Assembly: GCA_021904315.1 (NCBI GenBank)
Contig: CM038917.1
Location: forward strand, 1,426,001-1,490,000
Direction of reading: 5' to 3'
Length of the DNA stretch: 64,000 nucleotides
Source: Sphagnum magellanicum
Lineage: Eukaryota > Streptophyta > Sphagnopsida > Sphagnales > Sphagnaceae
Under the pieces are notes generated by a model that made no database searches, was not told the DNA's origin, and worked only from the letters and a program-made list of their open reading frames with translations. Both the position numbers and the translations under genes were made by a program. Shown piece after piece: positions 37,270-50,329 of the stretch; within the stretch, counting starts at the first letter, position 1; each line of letters starts with the position of its first letter.

Positions 37270-40200
37270 CTGTTCGAGCTGGAGTTTGGATTGATGACAT
37301 TTCAAACTGGCTCCCAAGCTCAACCCTCCCCAGGTGTTTTCTGATGTTTTAAGTGTCTTGGGTGCTTTGGAGCCTCTTTGCCAAGGATCCTGCCCAGCAG
37401 CAGTGGCAGCTGCAGCTGCCTCCTTCTCTTTCTCCAGCTTTGACAGCTTCTTGATTCCTATGTTTGCAAGGCTGGACTGTACCCAACCCAGCTCACCTGC
37501 ACAAGATGATTCTCATGCTTGCACTCATCTATTAAATCCTTTTTGACAAAATCTCCCTCTGCTCTAGAAAGCTTTGATTGCAACATGTCTGCAGGGGAGG
37601 TTGCTTTTTTCTTTTCCAAATGTATGTGCAAAAATATATAGACTGAAACTTGATAAAAATAAATAAATTTTATGATTCATTTCAATGTAAATAGGGCGTC
37701 AAGAATTGGATTATCACAATATATTTTAAATATTCTTAATTTCAATAAAATATTCTTTTAATGTTTTATTATTTCATCGCATACAAAAAATACTCTTTTA
37801 TCTCACATGCTTCATAACTATACAAAGAATAATCTCCCTGAGTCTAAACCTCAAGATCCAATGGATTGTGTTTATGATGTTTTGCAATAGTTGCAAAGAT
37901 GTGCTCAATGTCAGCACGATTTCTCTCGTATGAATCCATCTTCACCTGAACAGCTCTGCTGAGTACAGGTTCATATCCTTTAAAATGGGAAGGATGGATG
38001 CAATCCTGCAACTAACTATCTGGGACCATTTGTGTAGATGCTTTTTCTCTCTCTAACTTTGTATTGAAATTCAGGAGGTTAAGTCATGACACCTGCACCT
38101 CCTTCAGTTGGATTCAGAATGCTGTTAGTGTCTGGCCTGGACAAAATGCTAGTTTGTACAGTTGCCTTCTCCTTGTGGAAGCGTAATGCATGCTTTTGAA
38201 TTGCATCATCAAGACCCCCACCCTTGGCATGATACCTAACAATTGGTTTTCCAATATTTGCTTTCAACCCCCTTCTTGCATTGCCTTGCTTGGAGAGTGA
38301 CTTTTTGCACTCCAAAAATTGAGGTTTTGATGTCTCTTCAGGAGCCACATTATCATTGCCCAGAGAAAATCCAGTGCCCACCCTCTCAGGTTCCACAGCA
38401 AACTTCAAGCTCTCCACAAGTTCTTGACTGGCTATCTGTGAATCAACACTACTCTCAGCTGTTGTAAGTTGTGAGTTCATCACTTTCAAAATTTTCTCTG
38501 TAGGTAAATTGCATTTGACACCTTCTGTAACAGCATCTGAAGCTATAGCAGTGTGCTTCCTGTAGCTCATGCTTGCTAGATCTGCTTGCTCTGGCCTTGT
38601 CATGTTTCTTAGGTACACCCCATTAAACCCTGAATTGAAATCCAGAGGATTCAGACACTGTGCTCTCTCGATTACATCTGGGTGGCATGGCAAGACTTCT
38701 CAAACATCCAGACTATGTTACTCCATTCTGCTGAAGTTTTTTCTCTTGTAACATGGCATTGTGACTGTGTGTGGCAACAATGTTTGCCATTGATGATCTG
38801 AGCTCCTTGGGTCATATAGTACCATTGTCCTGTGAGACAGAATTGCTTCCCCAAGAACAATTGGGTGGGTAGCCTTGCATCCTCTGTTGCTTGATCAGAT
38901 GATCATCTTCAGCTTGCCCTTTGGTATTGGTGACTGCAGGCAGCTGATCTAACATTCTTGTGAAGTTGCAAATAGATTGTAGATTTGCAATGCACAATCT
39001 GACTAATTGTAGAATCTTCATCCATCAGCTCATGGTTCTTCTTGCCCTAAACATCTTCTAAATTGACAGATAAACCTAGAAGAATCAGCCACTTCACATA
39101 CTATTTTTTTCCTTCAGCCAGAATCTCAGTCTGAAGGTTCTCACTCTACTATTCTCAATGTTCCAACACAAACTACATCTCAGCCTCCTTTGCCAGGTTC
39201 AATTCCTGTGAGGACAACAGTCTCAATAATCTTTGATCAGAAATTGCAGCAACATGCAAAACAATATCAAAATCCTCCTCCTGCATTCTCCATACAACAG
39301 TGACATAGTTGTGTACTTATGGAAGTCTTAAAGGTGGCTTGATAGATTCTGCAGGCCTTCATTTTCTTGTACAATGCCTGCCACAGTTGCTTTGATCAAG
39401 GAAGTGCCTCCAAAATGATGAAAGGGTTTGTACTGTCACTGAGAGTGTTATGCAATATCCAATAACCTTCACTCCATGTTATGAGATAAAGAGCTACATG
39501 CATGCACAGAACACAAACAATTGAGTGTAACGACCAGGAAAATCTGCACCCACCAACAAATGACATATGAACAAGCATAATGGAGGTGACTTTTCTAAGA
39601 GGATAATGTAGCCTGAGTGTTTCCTGGTGATCAGGGCATGTACTTGCTGTACAGAAAAGTTGGTTTTGAAGGCTTCTAATTGTAACCTGTAGTATTTGTA
39701 GGCTTGGGCAAGTTTTGTTGCAGAGGGTGAATGTCTCTCTTGATCTTATACTCTGAAAGACGACAAGAAGATATGTTACAGTATCAGAGTTTGAGCTAAC
39801 AAACTCAACTTCATTATGTTGAATCAAGTTTGTTCTCCAGTTTCCAGATTTGCAGATTAGCACATGAAACTGATCCATGTTCTTTCTAAGCATATAAATT
39901 GCAAAATTTGTTGTCAATTGCTCACCACTGCGAATTCCATACTGAATAGAAGGAGCAAGAGAGATCATCTCCTTGCTTGCTTGCGTACATGCCTGTAAAG
40001 CAAACATGTACAAGATCTGTAATACATAGTTAGCCACAGAAGCGTTTGAAACTCTCTTGTGCAAAACAACCAAGAAGTATCATGAATGCATGAACAAAAC
40101 AAGGATTAAAAGTTGCACACTTGCATGATAATGAGGCAGAGTAAACAAAAACACAGGGTTCAAAGATTGCAAAGGAGATTGCACAAAGCAAATACAAGCT

Positions 40201-41054
40201 CCATGGGTCACTGTTGCATGCATACCACCACCAGCAATATCCTGAACTCACTCTGTGCACCAATGATGATCTGATCTTCTCCCATGTCAACCTGCAAGAT
40301 GCAAAAAAAAAATCCAAGTCATAAAGCTAAATTTGCTTCTCACATGCACAATGTCCCTCAAATGCAGAAATTTGCTGCAAAGAAGTGATGGATTACCACT
40401 GTAGCATTGATCAACAGAAAATATTCATATGGACATGAGTCAAGGGGCTCTCAAATGACACAATTTCTGAAGCATTCATTCCTAGCACAGCCCACTCCAC
40501 TTCCTTAGTGTTTGATTCTCTCTCAATTTGCAGCATAGTCACAAGAAGCTTTTTTGGCATTCCCTGTAGGGAAAAGAGTGGAAACCTTTGACGAATGAAA
40601 GTTGAATTAACAAAACATTTAGGGAATTTAGCTCTCCATGGGAATCGTGGAACCAATATGATTTCAATGTTTTGTTCTAATTTTCACATTGTGAAACAGA
40701 GAGATTGATCATTGTATTTTCCCTTTGTCAAACAAACGATTTCATGTTTGCATTATAGGGGAAATTCTCAAGTTCTTCTTAAATGGTCCCAAGTGAGGGA
40801 ATGAATCCTACCAAAATTTCTTGTGAGTATGCGTACGCATTTAAATCGCCATGAACTTGTGTAAGGAGAAAAGAGTTGGGGAGGATGAATGGCGAAGAAC
40901 TAGCCCTAGCACATCTTTGTCTTCCTCGCGCAAGCAAAGACGTCGTCGCTTCCAACTGTCCGAATCCAGAAGGACGCAACTGAATTGGAGATTGGAACCT
41001 CCCGGAGTGAGTATTCAATACCGTGTCCAGATCATCCTCAAGAAGACTTAGCAA
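37270..41054 (-). CDS. Putative multi-exon gene of unknown function (or decaying copy)
   Basis: Several short open segments on the minus strand are bounded by splice-like sites with agreeing phase: 41054-40812 (donor GTAGGA), 40563-40435 (acceptor CCCTACAG; weak donor GTCCAT), 40291-40226 (CTTGCAG / GTATGC), 39992-39926 (TTTACAG / GTGAGC), 39752-39687 (TTTCAG / GTTACA), 38677-38093 (CACCCAG / GTGTCA) and 37496-37270 (TTGTGCAG / GTATCA). An extra candidate exon lies at 37588-37497. The 585-base segment encodes 'EKILKVMNSQLTTAESSVDS' and 'GGGLDDAIQKHALRFHKEKA'; the next encodes the charged 'IKKLSKLEKEKEAAAAA'. Another coding-like stretch, 'ISDQRLLRLLSSQELNLAKE', lies near 39210. I recognise no family. 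Between 39680 and 38680 the frames contain stops that I could not splice out, so the locus may be a pseudogene. The first ATG lies inside the adjacent tandem array and is doubtful. The 3' end is unknown. Confidence 0.4.
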
Positions 41055-41690
41055 ATTTTGGCTCCAGGTCAGAGGGGAAGTTAGAAAAATTTTGGATCAA
41101 TATTACTGTGCCAGGATCACCCACAATAAGACTCAGCAAAATGTGGCTACAGGTCGGAGAGGATATTAGGAAAATTCAGGATCAATGACACCATGCCAGG
41201 ATCTTCCACAAGAAGGCTTAGCAAAATTTGGCTACATGTCAGAGAGGACATTACAAAAAAATTAGGATCAATAATAATGTGCCAGGATCATCCACAATAA
41301 GACTTAGCAAATTTTGGCTACAGGTCGGAGAGGATATTAGGAACATTTAGGATCAATAATAGTGTGCCAGGATCATCCACAATAATACTTAGCAAATTTT
41401 GGCTACAGGTCGGAGAGGATATTAGGAACATTTAGGATCAATAATATTGTGCCAGGATCATCCACAATAATACTTAGCAATTTTTGGCTACAGGTCGGAG
41501 AGGATATTAGGAACATTTAGGATCAATTATACTGTGCCAGGATCATCCACAATAAGACTTAGCAAATTTTGGCTACAGGTCCAAGAGGATATTAGGAAAA
41601 TTTAGGATCAATAATACCATGCCAGGATCTTCCACAAGAAATTTGGCTTACATGTGAGAGAGAGGACACTAAAAATTTTAGGATTCCTGC
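41022..41690. repeat. 85-bp tandem array, about eight copies
   Basis: The word 'gccagg' begins at 41110, 41195, 41281, 41366, 41451, 41536 and 41621, a period of 85-86 bases, with a diverged first copy at about 41026. Each unit carries 'ccacaataagacttagcaaa', 'ttttggctacaggtc', 'gagaggatattagga' and 'tttaggatcaataat'. The central copies are nearly identical, which suggests recent expansion. Confidence 0.9.
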
Positions 41691-43955
41691 TATCTGCTGG
41701 TGACATACTAGAACTTGCTGTCGAGAGATGGCAATTTCAGTTTTTTCTCCATCAAAATATGGCGACTTTGAGACTTCTTTTCCAAAACTATCCTTTGTAG
41801 GATTGGCACTACCCCTTTTTTTTGGGTCACCAAGAGGTGAAAATTCGCCCAAAAACATTCCTTTGTAGGATTGGATTTGATCATCATCCCCTTGTTTCTT
41901 GCATATTCTTCTCACTTTGTCACCCATTTTGTCTTAGCACCAAGGACTAGCTTCAATGGCCTCATCCTATCCATTTCACTCTTTCAATTTTCTTCTAGAG
42001 ACTTCAAGAAGGTTCCAATTTCAAAATCCTTTGAATTGGAGACTATCAGCATGTTGTTGAGAGTGTAATAGAGGTATGTTATTTCAACTAAGTTTGTTGC
42101 TTGATATATTACAATGGAAATGCAATTCTTGTTGCAGGGACTTCATCAAGCTTCAGTTCAGATCTCTGCAGCTCCGTTACATGTGACGTTGACAAGTTAG
42201 ACTTTCAACTATAATGTACATCATGATCTCCCCTGCAAGATGATATTATTGAAACTTCAAAGTATAGACGAGAGTTCACCAAGAAGAATAGTAGGTCTAG
42301 ACATGAGGGTGAAGAAACGAGTTGCCTATAATCCATTACAAAAACTTTAGAATCTCCAACAACTTCAAATCTTTTGCCATTCATACATACTCAATGAAAA
42401 TTGGCAATGCCTCCCTATATTCCTGCACAACACCATAGATGATGATATTTAAACTTGTGTATACATTTTCAAAAATGTTCAAGAGTTTTCAATTGTATTC
42501 CAAGTATCCCCAAGAACAAAATGCACTTCCAAAAAATCACAATTTTGCTATTCCATCAACACCCATGAACGGCATTGTTATCAAAGTAATCACCAAAACA
42601 AAATGCAATTCCAAAAAACTTGAGGGTGAAAACATGGTCAAAGGAGCAAGGGCACAAAGTAAAAGTTCTTTTCCAAGGATTGCACATGACATGTGTTATT
42701 TTTGTGTTGGTTTATAACTTTTTAATTTGTATTTTGAGTACCCCCTTTAGCATTGCATTTTAAATATAAATACATTTTGACTACGAATTCATTTTATATC
42801 ATGTATATTATGCATTCATGCCCTCTATCACACAAACATGAACTTTTGTTAAAAGCACATTTTCAAAATTCATAATTTTTTAGGGTCAAAAGCATTTTTG
42901 AATGAAATGTGCTCAAATCGGTTATAAAAACATTTTCATTGGTTCAAATCTTTTTGTTGTTCTAATCATCAATTTTAAATCCTCTTTAATTTTTAAAAGG
43001 AATGGTGCACATTTGGTAGGAAAAAAGGACATTTGAAAAAAACAAAGATTGTCCACTCTCAAAATTAGAATGCTTTGAACATGCAAAAACATTTTTTATG
43101 TGTCAAACTTTGAGCATGTAAACTTTGCAATTAATGGAAAATATTCCGAAAAAATTTATAATAATCCAAACTATCATGCTTCCCTTATGATCTTTCAAAC
43201 ATACAAACATATAATTTTGAAGAAAGTCCATTCACTTGGGTGGCTCCTTTGACTATGTTTTTACCCTTGAATTTTGCTAATCAATCAACACCCATTAGAG
43301 AATATATGATATGCAGAAAAAAATTGTCACTTCACTCTTTGTAAAAAACTAATTCATATAACAAAATTTGAAAAGAATTTTTGTGTGCCCTTCTGTTTTT
43401 TATCTTGCAATCAAACCAAAGAAACTTACATTAAAATCCAAACAATGAACAATATCACAATGACCTAAAAACAAATACCCAAGATTGCACATCAATGAGA
43501 TGTTGTCACTTACATGTACAAATGAACACCATTCTTAAACATCAATTAGTTCTAGGTCCACATTTTGAGGTTTAAAGGTGGTCAAAAATTAAGGCTTGAA
43601 CATATGACAACATGTGATCAATTAAAAGTCCCCCCACTTTTACTCCTTGAATGCACATACACCCACATGGAATATGTGTGTGAATTTGAATGTTGATCCT
43701 TAGGGCATGTCCAATGTTCACTCTACACCCTAAGCTAACCACACTTTCAAGTAGGGGCCACAATTATTCTCAAAGATTGCATTGCACATTAAAAATGGAT
43801 GTTGGGATTTTTAAAAACTCTCTTTGGCCTCACATTTCTTGCACATATACTAGGACCACACCCATGCCCATCAAGTGTGTATGTTGACATATTGCCACAT
43901 GCAAAAACATGGGGTCACTGACCATGCCAAAACTCTAGGAATGTTGTCAAGCAAA
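41691..43955. other. Non-coding flank of the array, then AT-rich DNA
   Basis: The first ~200 bases (to about 41880) are homologous to 62990-63110, with shared words such as 'gatggc(a/g)atttcag' and 'atcctttgta(g/t)gat'. Beyond that no gene or repeat could be supported; the 92-codon frame at 42439-42717 has no recognisable product. Confidence 0.45.
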
Positions 43956-43959
43956 AAGT

Positions 43960-44280
43960 TCAAGGGAAAAAAAAAATTGTGGATGAAAAGTTGTAGTTGT
44001 GCTACTCCTTGCACATCTTGCAAGACTCAACCATAGGGAATGGGCAAAAAAGTGCAATGTTTTGGGACAAAGTTTGTGAGCACTACAATAAGAATTAGCA
44101 TCCTACAACATGCACATTGAGGCATGCAAGGACCATAGAAACCAAGTGGGGCATCATCAAGCATGATGTGTTGAAATTTGTGGGAAGCTACAAAGTTGTT
44201 CAAGCATTGTGCAAGTCTAGAAGTAATGTAAACACTTTAAAAGAATCTCTAGAGCTTTACAAAAACAAGTGACCACAAAA
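43960..44280 (+). pseudogene. PIF/Harbinger ORF1 (Myb/SANT-like) fragment
   Basis: Reading + strand with a few stops gives 'STIGNGQKSAMFWDKVCEHY', 'RHARTIETKWGIIKHDVLKF' and 'VGSYKVVQALCKS', ending 'TLKESLELYKNK'. This pattern (GxxQKxxxFWxxVxxxY, RxxxxxxxxWGxIxxDVxKF) is typical of the DNA-binding accessory protein of plant PIF/Harbinger transposons, related to the 'no apical meristem-associated' C-terminal domain. It helps the transposase bind element ends. Only the SANT-like part remains, it contains stops, and no DDE transposase partner was found nearby. Confidence 0.65.
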
Positions 44281-47200
44281 TCTTTCCATATTTTTTCACC
44301 TAAGAGATTTCTTAACCAATAAATACTTTCAAGCTTTTGGTTTTCAATCCATTATCACAACCTTAAATTTCAAGCATGTGAAACTCATTTTTCTTCTATA
44401 GGATAAGAAATTAAATGTTTACAACAACATGAAAAAACAAGCATCCTCAACCATACTTGCTAACTTCAATTTCCTTTTTTCTCCCACATAACTAAGTACT
44501 CAAACTTGTAACAATAATTTTTAAATTAACATGCATCACTAATACAATTGTTGTCTCCTATGCAGTTTGCCTACCCACAACCACCATCCAAATAGTTTTA
44601 CTTGAACCTCAAAAGCTCCAAAACAAAAAAGTTTAAGAACCCTATTTAACTTTCAAAGACTTCACACCCTTGCAATTGTATCTCCTCTTCTTTTTTTCCC
44701 TTAGATTTAATTATATCCTTAAACATCATTTGCCCTTCCTTTTTGGCTTGCCTCAAATTTTCCACACACTCTTCTATTGCTCCTAAAATGGCTATTTAGC
44801 AATAACTCTCAAGCATTACTTTGCCCAAACTTCATCTCCCTACTTTTTAATCATGATCGACGTTTTTTTCTTTTTAACAAAAATGTTCCATCAACTCCAA
44901 GTGGTCTTTCTCCATTTCACCTTACAAGTTTCACCAATGTTCTAAAGTGGGTGGGGTTATTTTCGTGAATATTCCTATATTTGAGTTGAAATTTATCCAT
45001 TATAGATATGTGCAAGTTAAATTCTAGGGAATAAAAGTTAGGTAACAAAGCACCCATATGTCTTGATAAAAAAATATTGCAAATTGTAGACATGGTCATG
45101 GTATTGGACATAGTGAGAAAAGGTATTGGAGGATAATGGAAAAGGAGCATATTTTTAATTACTGGCATCTAATTATTTATTGTCAATTGTGAATGGTTCT
45201 TCATTTCATAATGAAAATGGGAACTAGTTCTACCCCCTTTAGGCCTAGTTTTTGTCTATAACTAGATTAATCCTCAACTAAATTTTTTAGCCTATGTAGG
45301 ACATGTGGGTCACAACTATCCAATTTATAATCATAAGTTTCAATATTTGAATTAGTTCTAGGGTGAAAGGACACTAAGCCCCCCAAAATTGTAGTCACAA
45401 ATATAATCTTTTTACAATTAATTTTTTTGGTAATGTATGGACCTCACATCTTGGATTATTTTTACTTATTTAAGTACATTTGATTAGCTTTAGATTTAAT
45501 CTAATCAATTATTTTGAAAGTTCCAACAAAGATTGAAGAATTTGAATGTATGGAGTATATTTGTGACAAAAAAAAAAACCTATCACAAAATTTGAAAGTT
45601 TGAATATGTACTTTAAAAGTAGGGTTGTTGATTGAATTATTGGGTGAATTTTTTTACAGTTTATGATATTGATATACATCAATTAAATCTAGAACAATTT
45701 AGAAATTTAAAAAATTTGGATGAAATTCCATTCAAAAAATGTGTTTTTTTGCATTTTTTAGTAAGAATGCAGAATAATATCTTCCTTTAAAAAAAACCAC
45801 TACCATATTAAAGAAAAAGACATTTTATAGATGGTTATTGCATTATTTTAATTTCCTTTTGTTTGGTAATGTTTCATGAATCACAAACATGAGGCCCTAT
45901 GGCCGTTGATTTTGTTCAATCCTCCTCATCTAATCATTGGATTAAGATTAATTTTGACTCAAAATGAATTTTGAATTTCAAAATGTTGTTATGCAAATTC
46001 TAAAGTTTTTTACTTGTGTTTAGGTTAGCCAAAGGATGCCATCAAGATTTTAGTTTGTTACGTACTATAATACTTGTTATACATCACCTTTTTGAACAAA
46101 AATGATTCACCCTTAGTGTGTTTTCACCTCTATCACTTTTAGGCCTTTTATGTCTATAATTGGTTTCATCCTCACATGATATTTTAGCTATGTAAGACAT
46201 GTGTGGGCCATAACCATGATTTTTTTGTAAATGAACAACATTGTAAATATAATGAGAGCTATTTAATGAGTATATGACCTCGAACACATATTAGTTTTAT
46301 ACAATGTTGAACATAGTGTTTTGTATGGGGGAAAATTAACTACCTAGTCACATTAATTGGCCCACCTACAACAAAATTTTACAAAATTTTAAATAATATA
46401 AAACAAACCCAATTTTTCACATTCACTTGAATGTAATGAAAATTGTCATTTCTACCCAATGACAAATTGGATGATGTCCATGGATTTCAATTTTGACTTA
46501 GCTTATAGCCTTATTTGTCACATCAATAGGTCCACACACCTTATGCCATCAAATGAATAAAAATCTCCACTTAAATATTTCAAGAGGTTTCTTCATGAAA
46601 CTACCCCCTCCCCAATTGGATGACTCAACCACATGCCAACCCTTTGGTTTCTTGTCATTTCAATTGTCCCCCTATTTGACAATTGTACAAGTTACCCAAT
46701 AGTGCCATACTCATGGTGATATTGCTTACTATATACTAGTTGAAAGCACCAAGGCTAAAACCATCACCTCATACCATATGATGAAAAGTGACAAATCTTT
46801 ACTTGTCATACCAACAAGGTGCTCCCTTCTTCATCCCTATTCAATTCAATAATGGTTATATGTTTCTAAATCCACTTCTCCTAACCAACAATTTTCAATC
46901 TACTTAGAAGGGATGGGATAATTTCCTTTAACCACTAAAGCCAATACACAATGTACCAAAAGTCTTATTATCGGTCAAGGTATGTACATGAAATTAAGTT
47001 CCAATAACATTGTAAGGAACAAACCAAGAGAAATACCCTATATCTTTTCTTTTTTGTAATGTTTACATACATCATATTGAACACATGGGCATGGGCTTCA
47101 CATAACAAAAACTTAAAATAGATTTTGAAATCATTAAAAAATCAATGCAAAATATCTTTTTAATTGTTCATCATGTTATCAAGTTTATTTACAATTTTAA

Positions 47201-47995
47201 TTTGTGATAACTTTTGCAACTACTTTGAAAAAGAATGATCCATATACTTGTTATTTTACAAAAAGACTTGGAGGATTTCATAGTAGGTTATAGGTTTTTA
47301 AATTTGAAAAAAAACATTGCAAGATTTTTGTACACATGGTTCAAGTAGGTACCAAAAAATACATAAGGATATACATTTTTTTTATTTTCATATTTTGGCT
47401 TATGGATGGATGATCACCACTTCAACTAAATCAAAAAATTGAAAAGATAAATAAATTAATAGATTATAATTAACTTATCAAATAATACTTCATAAATATT
47501 TTATGAGTTATTTTTATGATACATAATTATTTTATGCAACAAGAATAATCGTGCATTCAAGAATGATTTCAAGTAATAATTATGGTATTTTTTATCCTCA
47601 TGAATTTTTAGATTAAATAACCATCTTCCTTTAACTAAATATTAAAATTTTCTTGGCAATTTTCAACTTATAAACAAATTGTTACACAATTTATTTTAAT
47701 ATATGGATCATTTAAAACTTGGATTTATCATCTATGTTGTATACAAAAAACTTGCAATGTTGGTCACAATGGTAGATCTAACAATGAAGTGAAGTGACAT
47801 AACAACTAATAAGAACAATGAAAATTGCAATAGATGGTGGAACAAGTGGCAAAAATGATAGAAAAATATTTTATGACAGTGGGACACCCCCAAGAAAACA
47901 TGTTAATCACAACATGATGACAATGTGGACAATGGAAACAACAACCAAGTAAAGCTCAAGGGGATAAATGTTTGGGATGTTGAAAATTGCAATGA
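44281..47995. other. AT-rich intergenic DNA with a duplicated segment
   Basis: No gene recognised. A segment near 45235-45320 ('ttaggcctag', 'tgtctataactag', 'atcctcaa', 'tatgtaggacatgtg', 'ccataac'-like words) recurs in the same orientation at about 46135-46225, about 0.9 kb apart. This suggests an old duplication or two copies of one repeat. Confidence 0.45.
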
Positions 47996-48205
47996 GGTGG
48001 CATGACACTAGGGTTGTCAAAACTAACATGACGCACCCATTTTGTGTCAGGTGTCATGTCAGCGTTTGTCTTAATGCGTCCATTAGGATGGACATAGAAA
48101 AATCCTTGGTCATACTTTGGCTGCCCGCATTATGATTGGTGATTGAAAATGAATTTCAGTCACCAAGCCTACAACAATTGAAAATTTTCAATCACCACAA
48201 ATACT
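47996..48205. repeat. Left (3') terminal region of hAT element d
   Basis: It contains 'ggtgtcatgtca', 'gcgtttgtcttaatgcg', then ATTGGTGATTGAAAATG and TTGAAAATTTTCAATC subterminal motifs. It matches 24253-24800 in direct orientation and 53600-54034 in inverted orientation. Confidence 0.6.
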
Positions 48206-50329
48206 TGTGTAAAATTATATATGATCATTGTATATTATGTTTACAAGAAACTCATCATCATTATAAAGCATAGATCTGAACAAAAATTTCAAATGTGTAA
48301 AGAAAATGGATCACAAATCTCATATTCGATTACACATGACAACATGATTCACTTACAAATTGAGTTTTACAAAATCCACAAGTCCAAAACATGTCATTTT
48401 TGAAAGATCATGCAAATTACACCATATTCCATATCTAGCAACTACAAATTGTTTATGGTTGCCTTGAATAACTTTCTTCAAATGCAGTCCAAATGGATGG
48501 AGGCCCCATTAATGTACACACAACATGTTGAACAATTATTTGTGCTTTTGGATTTGGGTCATACATGTGATGGATCAATTTCCCAAATGACATCTTGGTT
48601 GAATTGTCCACAAAATATTTTGATGGACCAATCACCACCCCATATGACATTTGCATACTTGCTCACCGAATATGCTTCAGATTTCAAAGTTGTGGCATGT
48701 TGTTTGGCCATTTCATCAAAGGGAATTTGCAATTCTTAACTCGTTATAAACAAAAAACAATTATGGGGCAACCCAACAACGCATTTTTTTTGCATTGGTG
48801 GCATCTTGCTCCTTTGCAAAACATACAATGATGGCATCATTTCTTGCAAGTGCCTAGCTTCACCCTAATCACACACACTTATGTAGACAACATGTAGTTT
48901 ATTTGCTGGAAAATGCAACATAACGTTGTCCTTGGGCAAGTCATTGTGCAAAGTACTCCATGCACATTTTTTTGTTATTTTTAAATTCCAACTTTCTTCA
49001 CAAAACGAAATATGTTGAACAATGAAATTGAAGGAATATAATCAAGCAAGTTGGCAAATGGGACAACCACACCATCGTGACTTGGGTCTATGAAAGGGCA
49101 TATGTCATATATTTCCCAAGTTAGGAAGAAGGCCAATATGATGTGGATATTTTTCGATGACCAGAGGACTTATTGTACAAGGACATACCATTGACATTAT
49201 ATGTCAGAACTGAGAATGTGTAATGGACAAGGAGAGTGTGTTCATAGCTTAGGATCACAATGGCACTAATGTCAAATATCTTCCATCCGCATTTGAAAAA
49301 GTCTATGTTTTAATGTCTCCAATTTGCTTGAAGACTTGTTGTACAAGGACATCCCAATAGAGTTTCATGTTTATGACACACAAGATTATTTTGACACAAT
49401 ATGACATTTGTTAACTTTCAGATGAATTCACAAATAAAAGTAGGAACAAACGTCTTTGCCACTTGAAGATCTATTTAAAAATTCATGGAAGCACCATTTT
49501 GGTGGTGTATTATCAGGGTTTCATCTTTTTATAGATATTGCAAGTGATTCAGTTTGAATAAATAAAATATTATTTCTTTTTGTAAATTTTCATTTTTCTT
49601 TATTACAATAATTATAACTAAACACTCCTTTCTTTTTCCCTTGTGGACCATTATAAGTGCCCTTCAAATTGAAAGTTTCTAATTTGAATTATGGATATGA
49701 AATTATTTTATATGAAACACACCAATTTCGAAATAGGGTCCCAAACTACATGGTTATAATTTTAATACCAAAGAAATATATAGTTGGAAGAAAATATGTT
49801 TATGCCACCATGTGGATTTGCACATAATGTTCAACCTATGTGTAAAAATTGCAAAATGCCAAATGCTTATGGTTGTGAAGCCCTTGTGATTTGTGACCTA
49901 GGAGGATGACTAATGGTATAATTTGGATGTTGGGGTCAAGGCTCAAGGTAGTAACTATCATTTGGGGCTTCAATTATTTCATCAAGAATGTTGATGTCAT
50001 TGTCATCATCATCATTGTTGGGCCCTTCCTCCACTTTTCAAGTTTTTATCCCATGTAAGGTTGTGATGATATTTCAACCCCAACATTTTGTTTCAATTTG
50101 TTTGGTGGGGCATTGTCCCTCAATATCGAAAATCAATGTGTGGTTGTTCATAAATATGTTCACCTACAAAAAAAATTATTTTTTGAATAGTCGGCCTCTT
50201 CATTCGAATAATTCGATGTGTGGACAAATCTTCAATAGGTGGTAGAAGATGATTCATGGAAGTTGCCATAGTGACTAATCTTGACCCCACTAGAACTTCA
50301 AATATTAGGGGTCTTGTGTTGCAACCCTA

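Noticed and set aside
39396..40073. 225-codon single ORF
   Set aside because: Only two short parts of it (39992-39926 and, in another frame, 39752-39687) fit the splice-consistent chain. The rest reads like intron.
41022..41690. Possible CRISPR-like repeat-spacer array
   Set aside because: The whole 85-bp unit is conserved, with no unique spacers; it is an ordinary tandem repeat in plant-type DNA.
48410..48739. 109-codon + frame and its minus-strand partner as a retrotransposon gene
   Set aside because: Some words recall integrase-type sequence, but no ordered set of retroelement motifs could be found on either strand. The region lies inside hAT element d.
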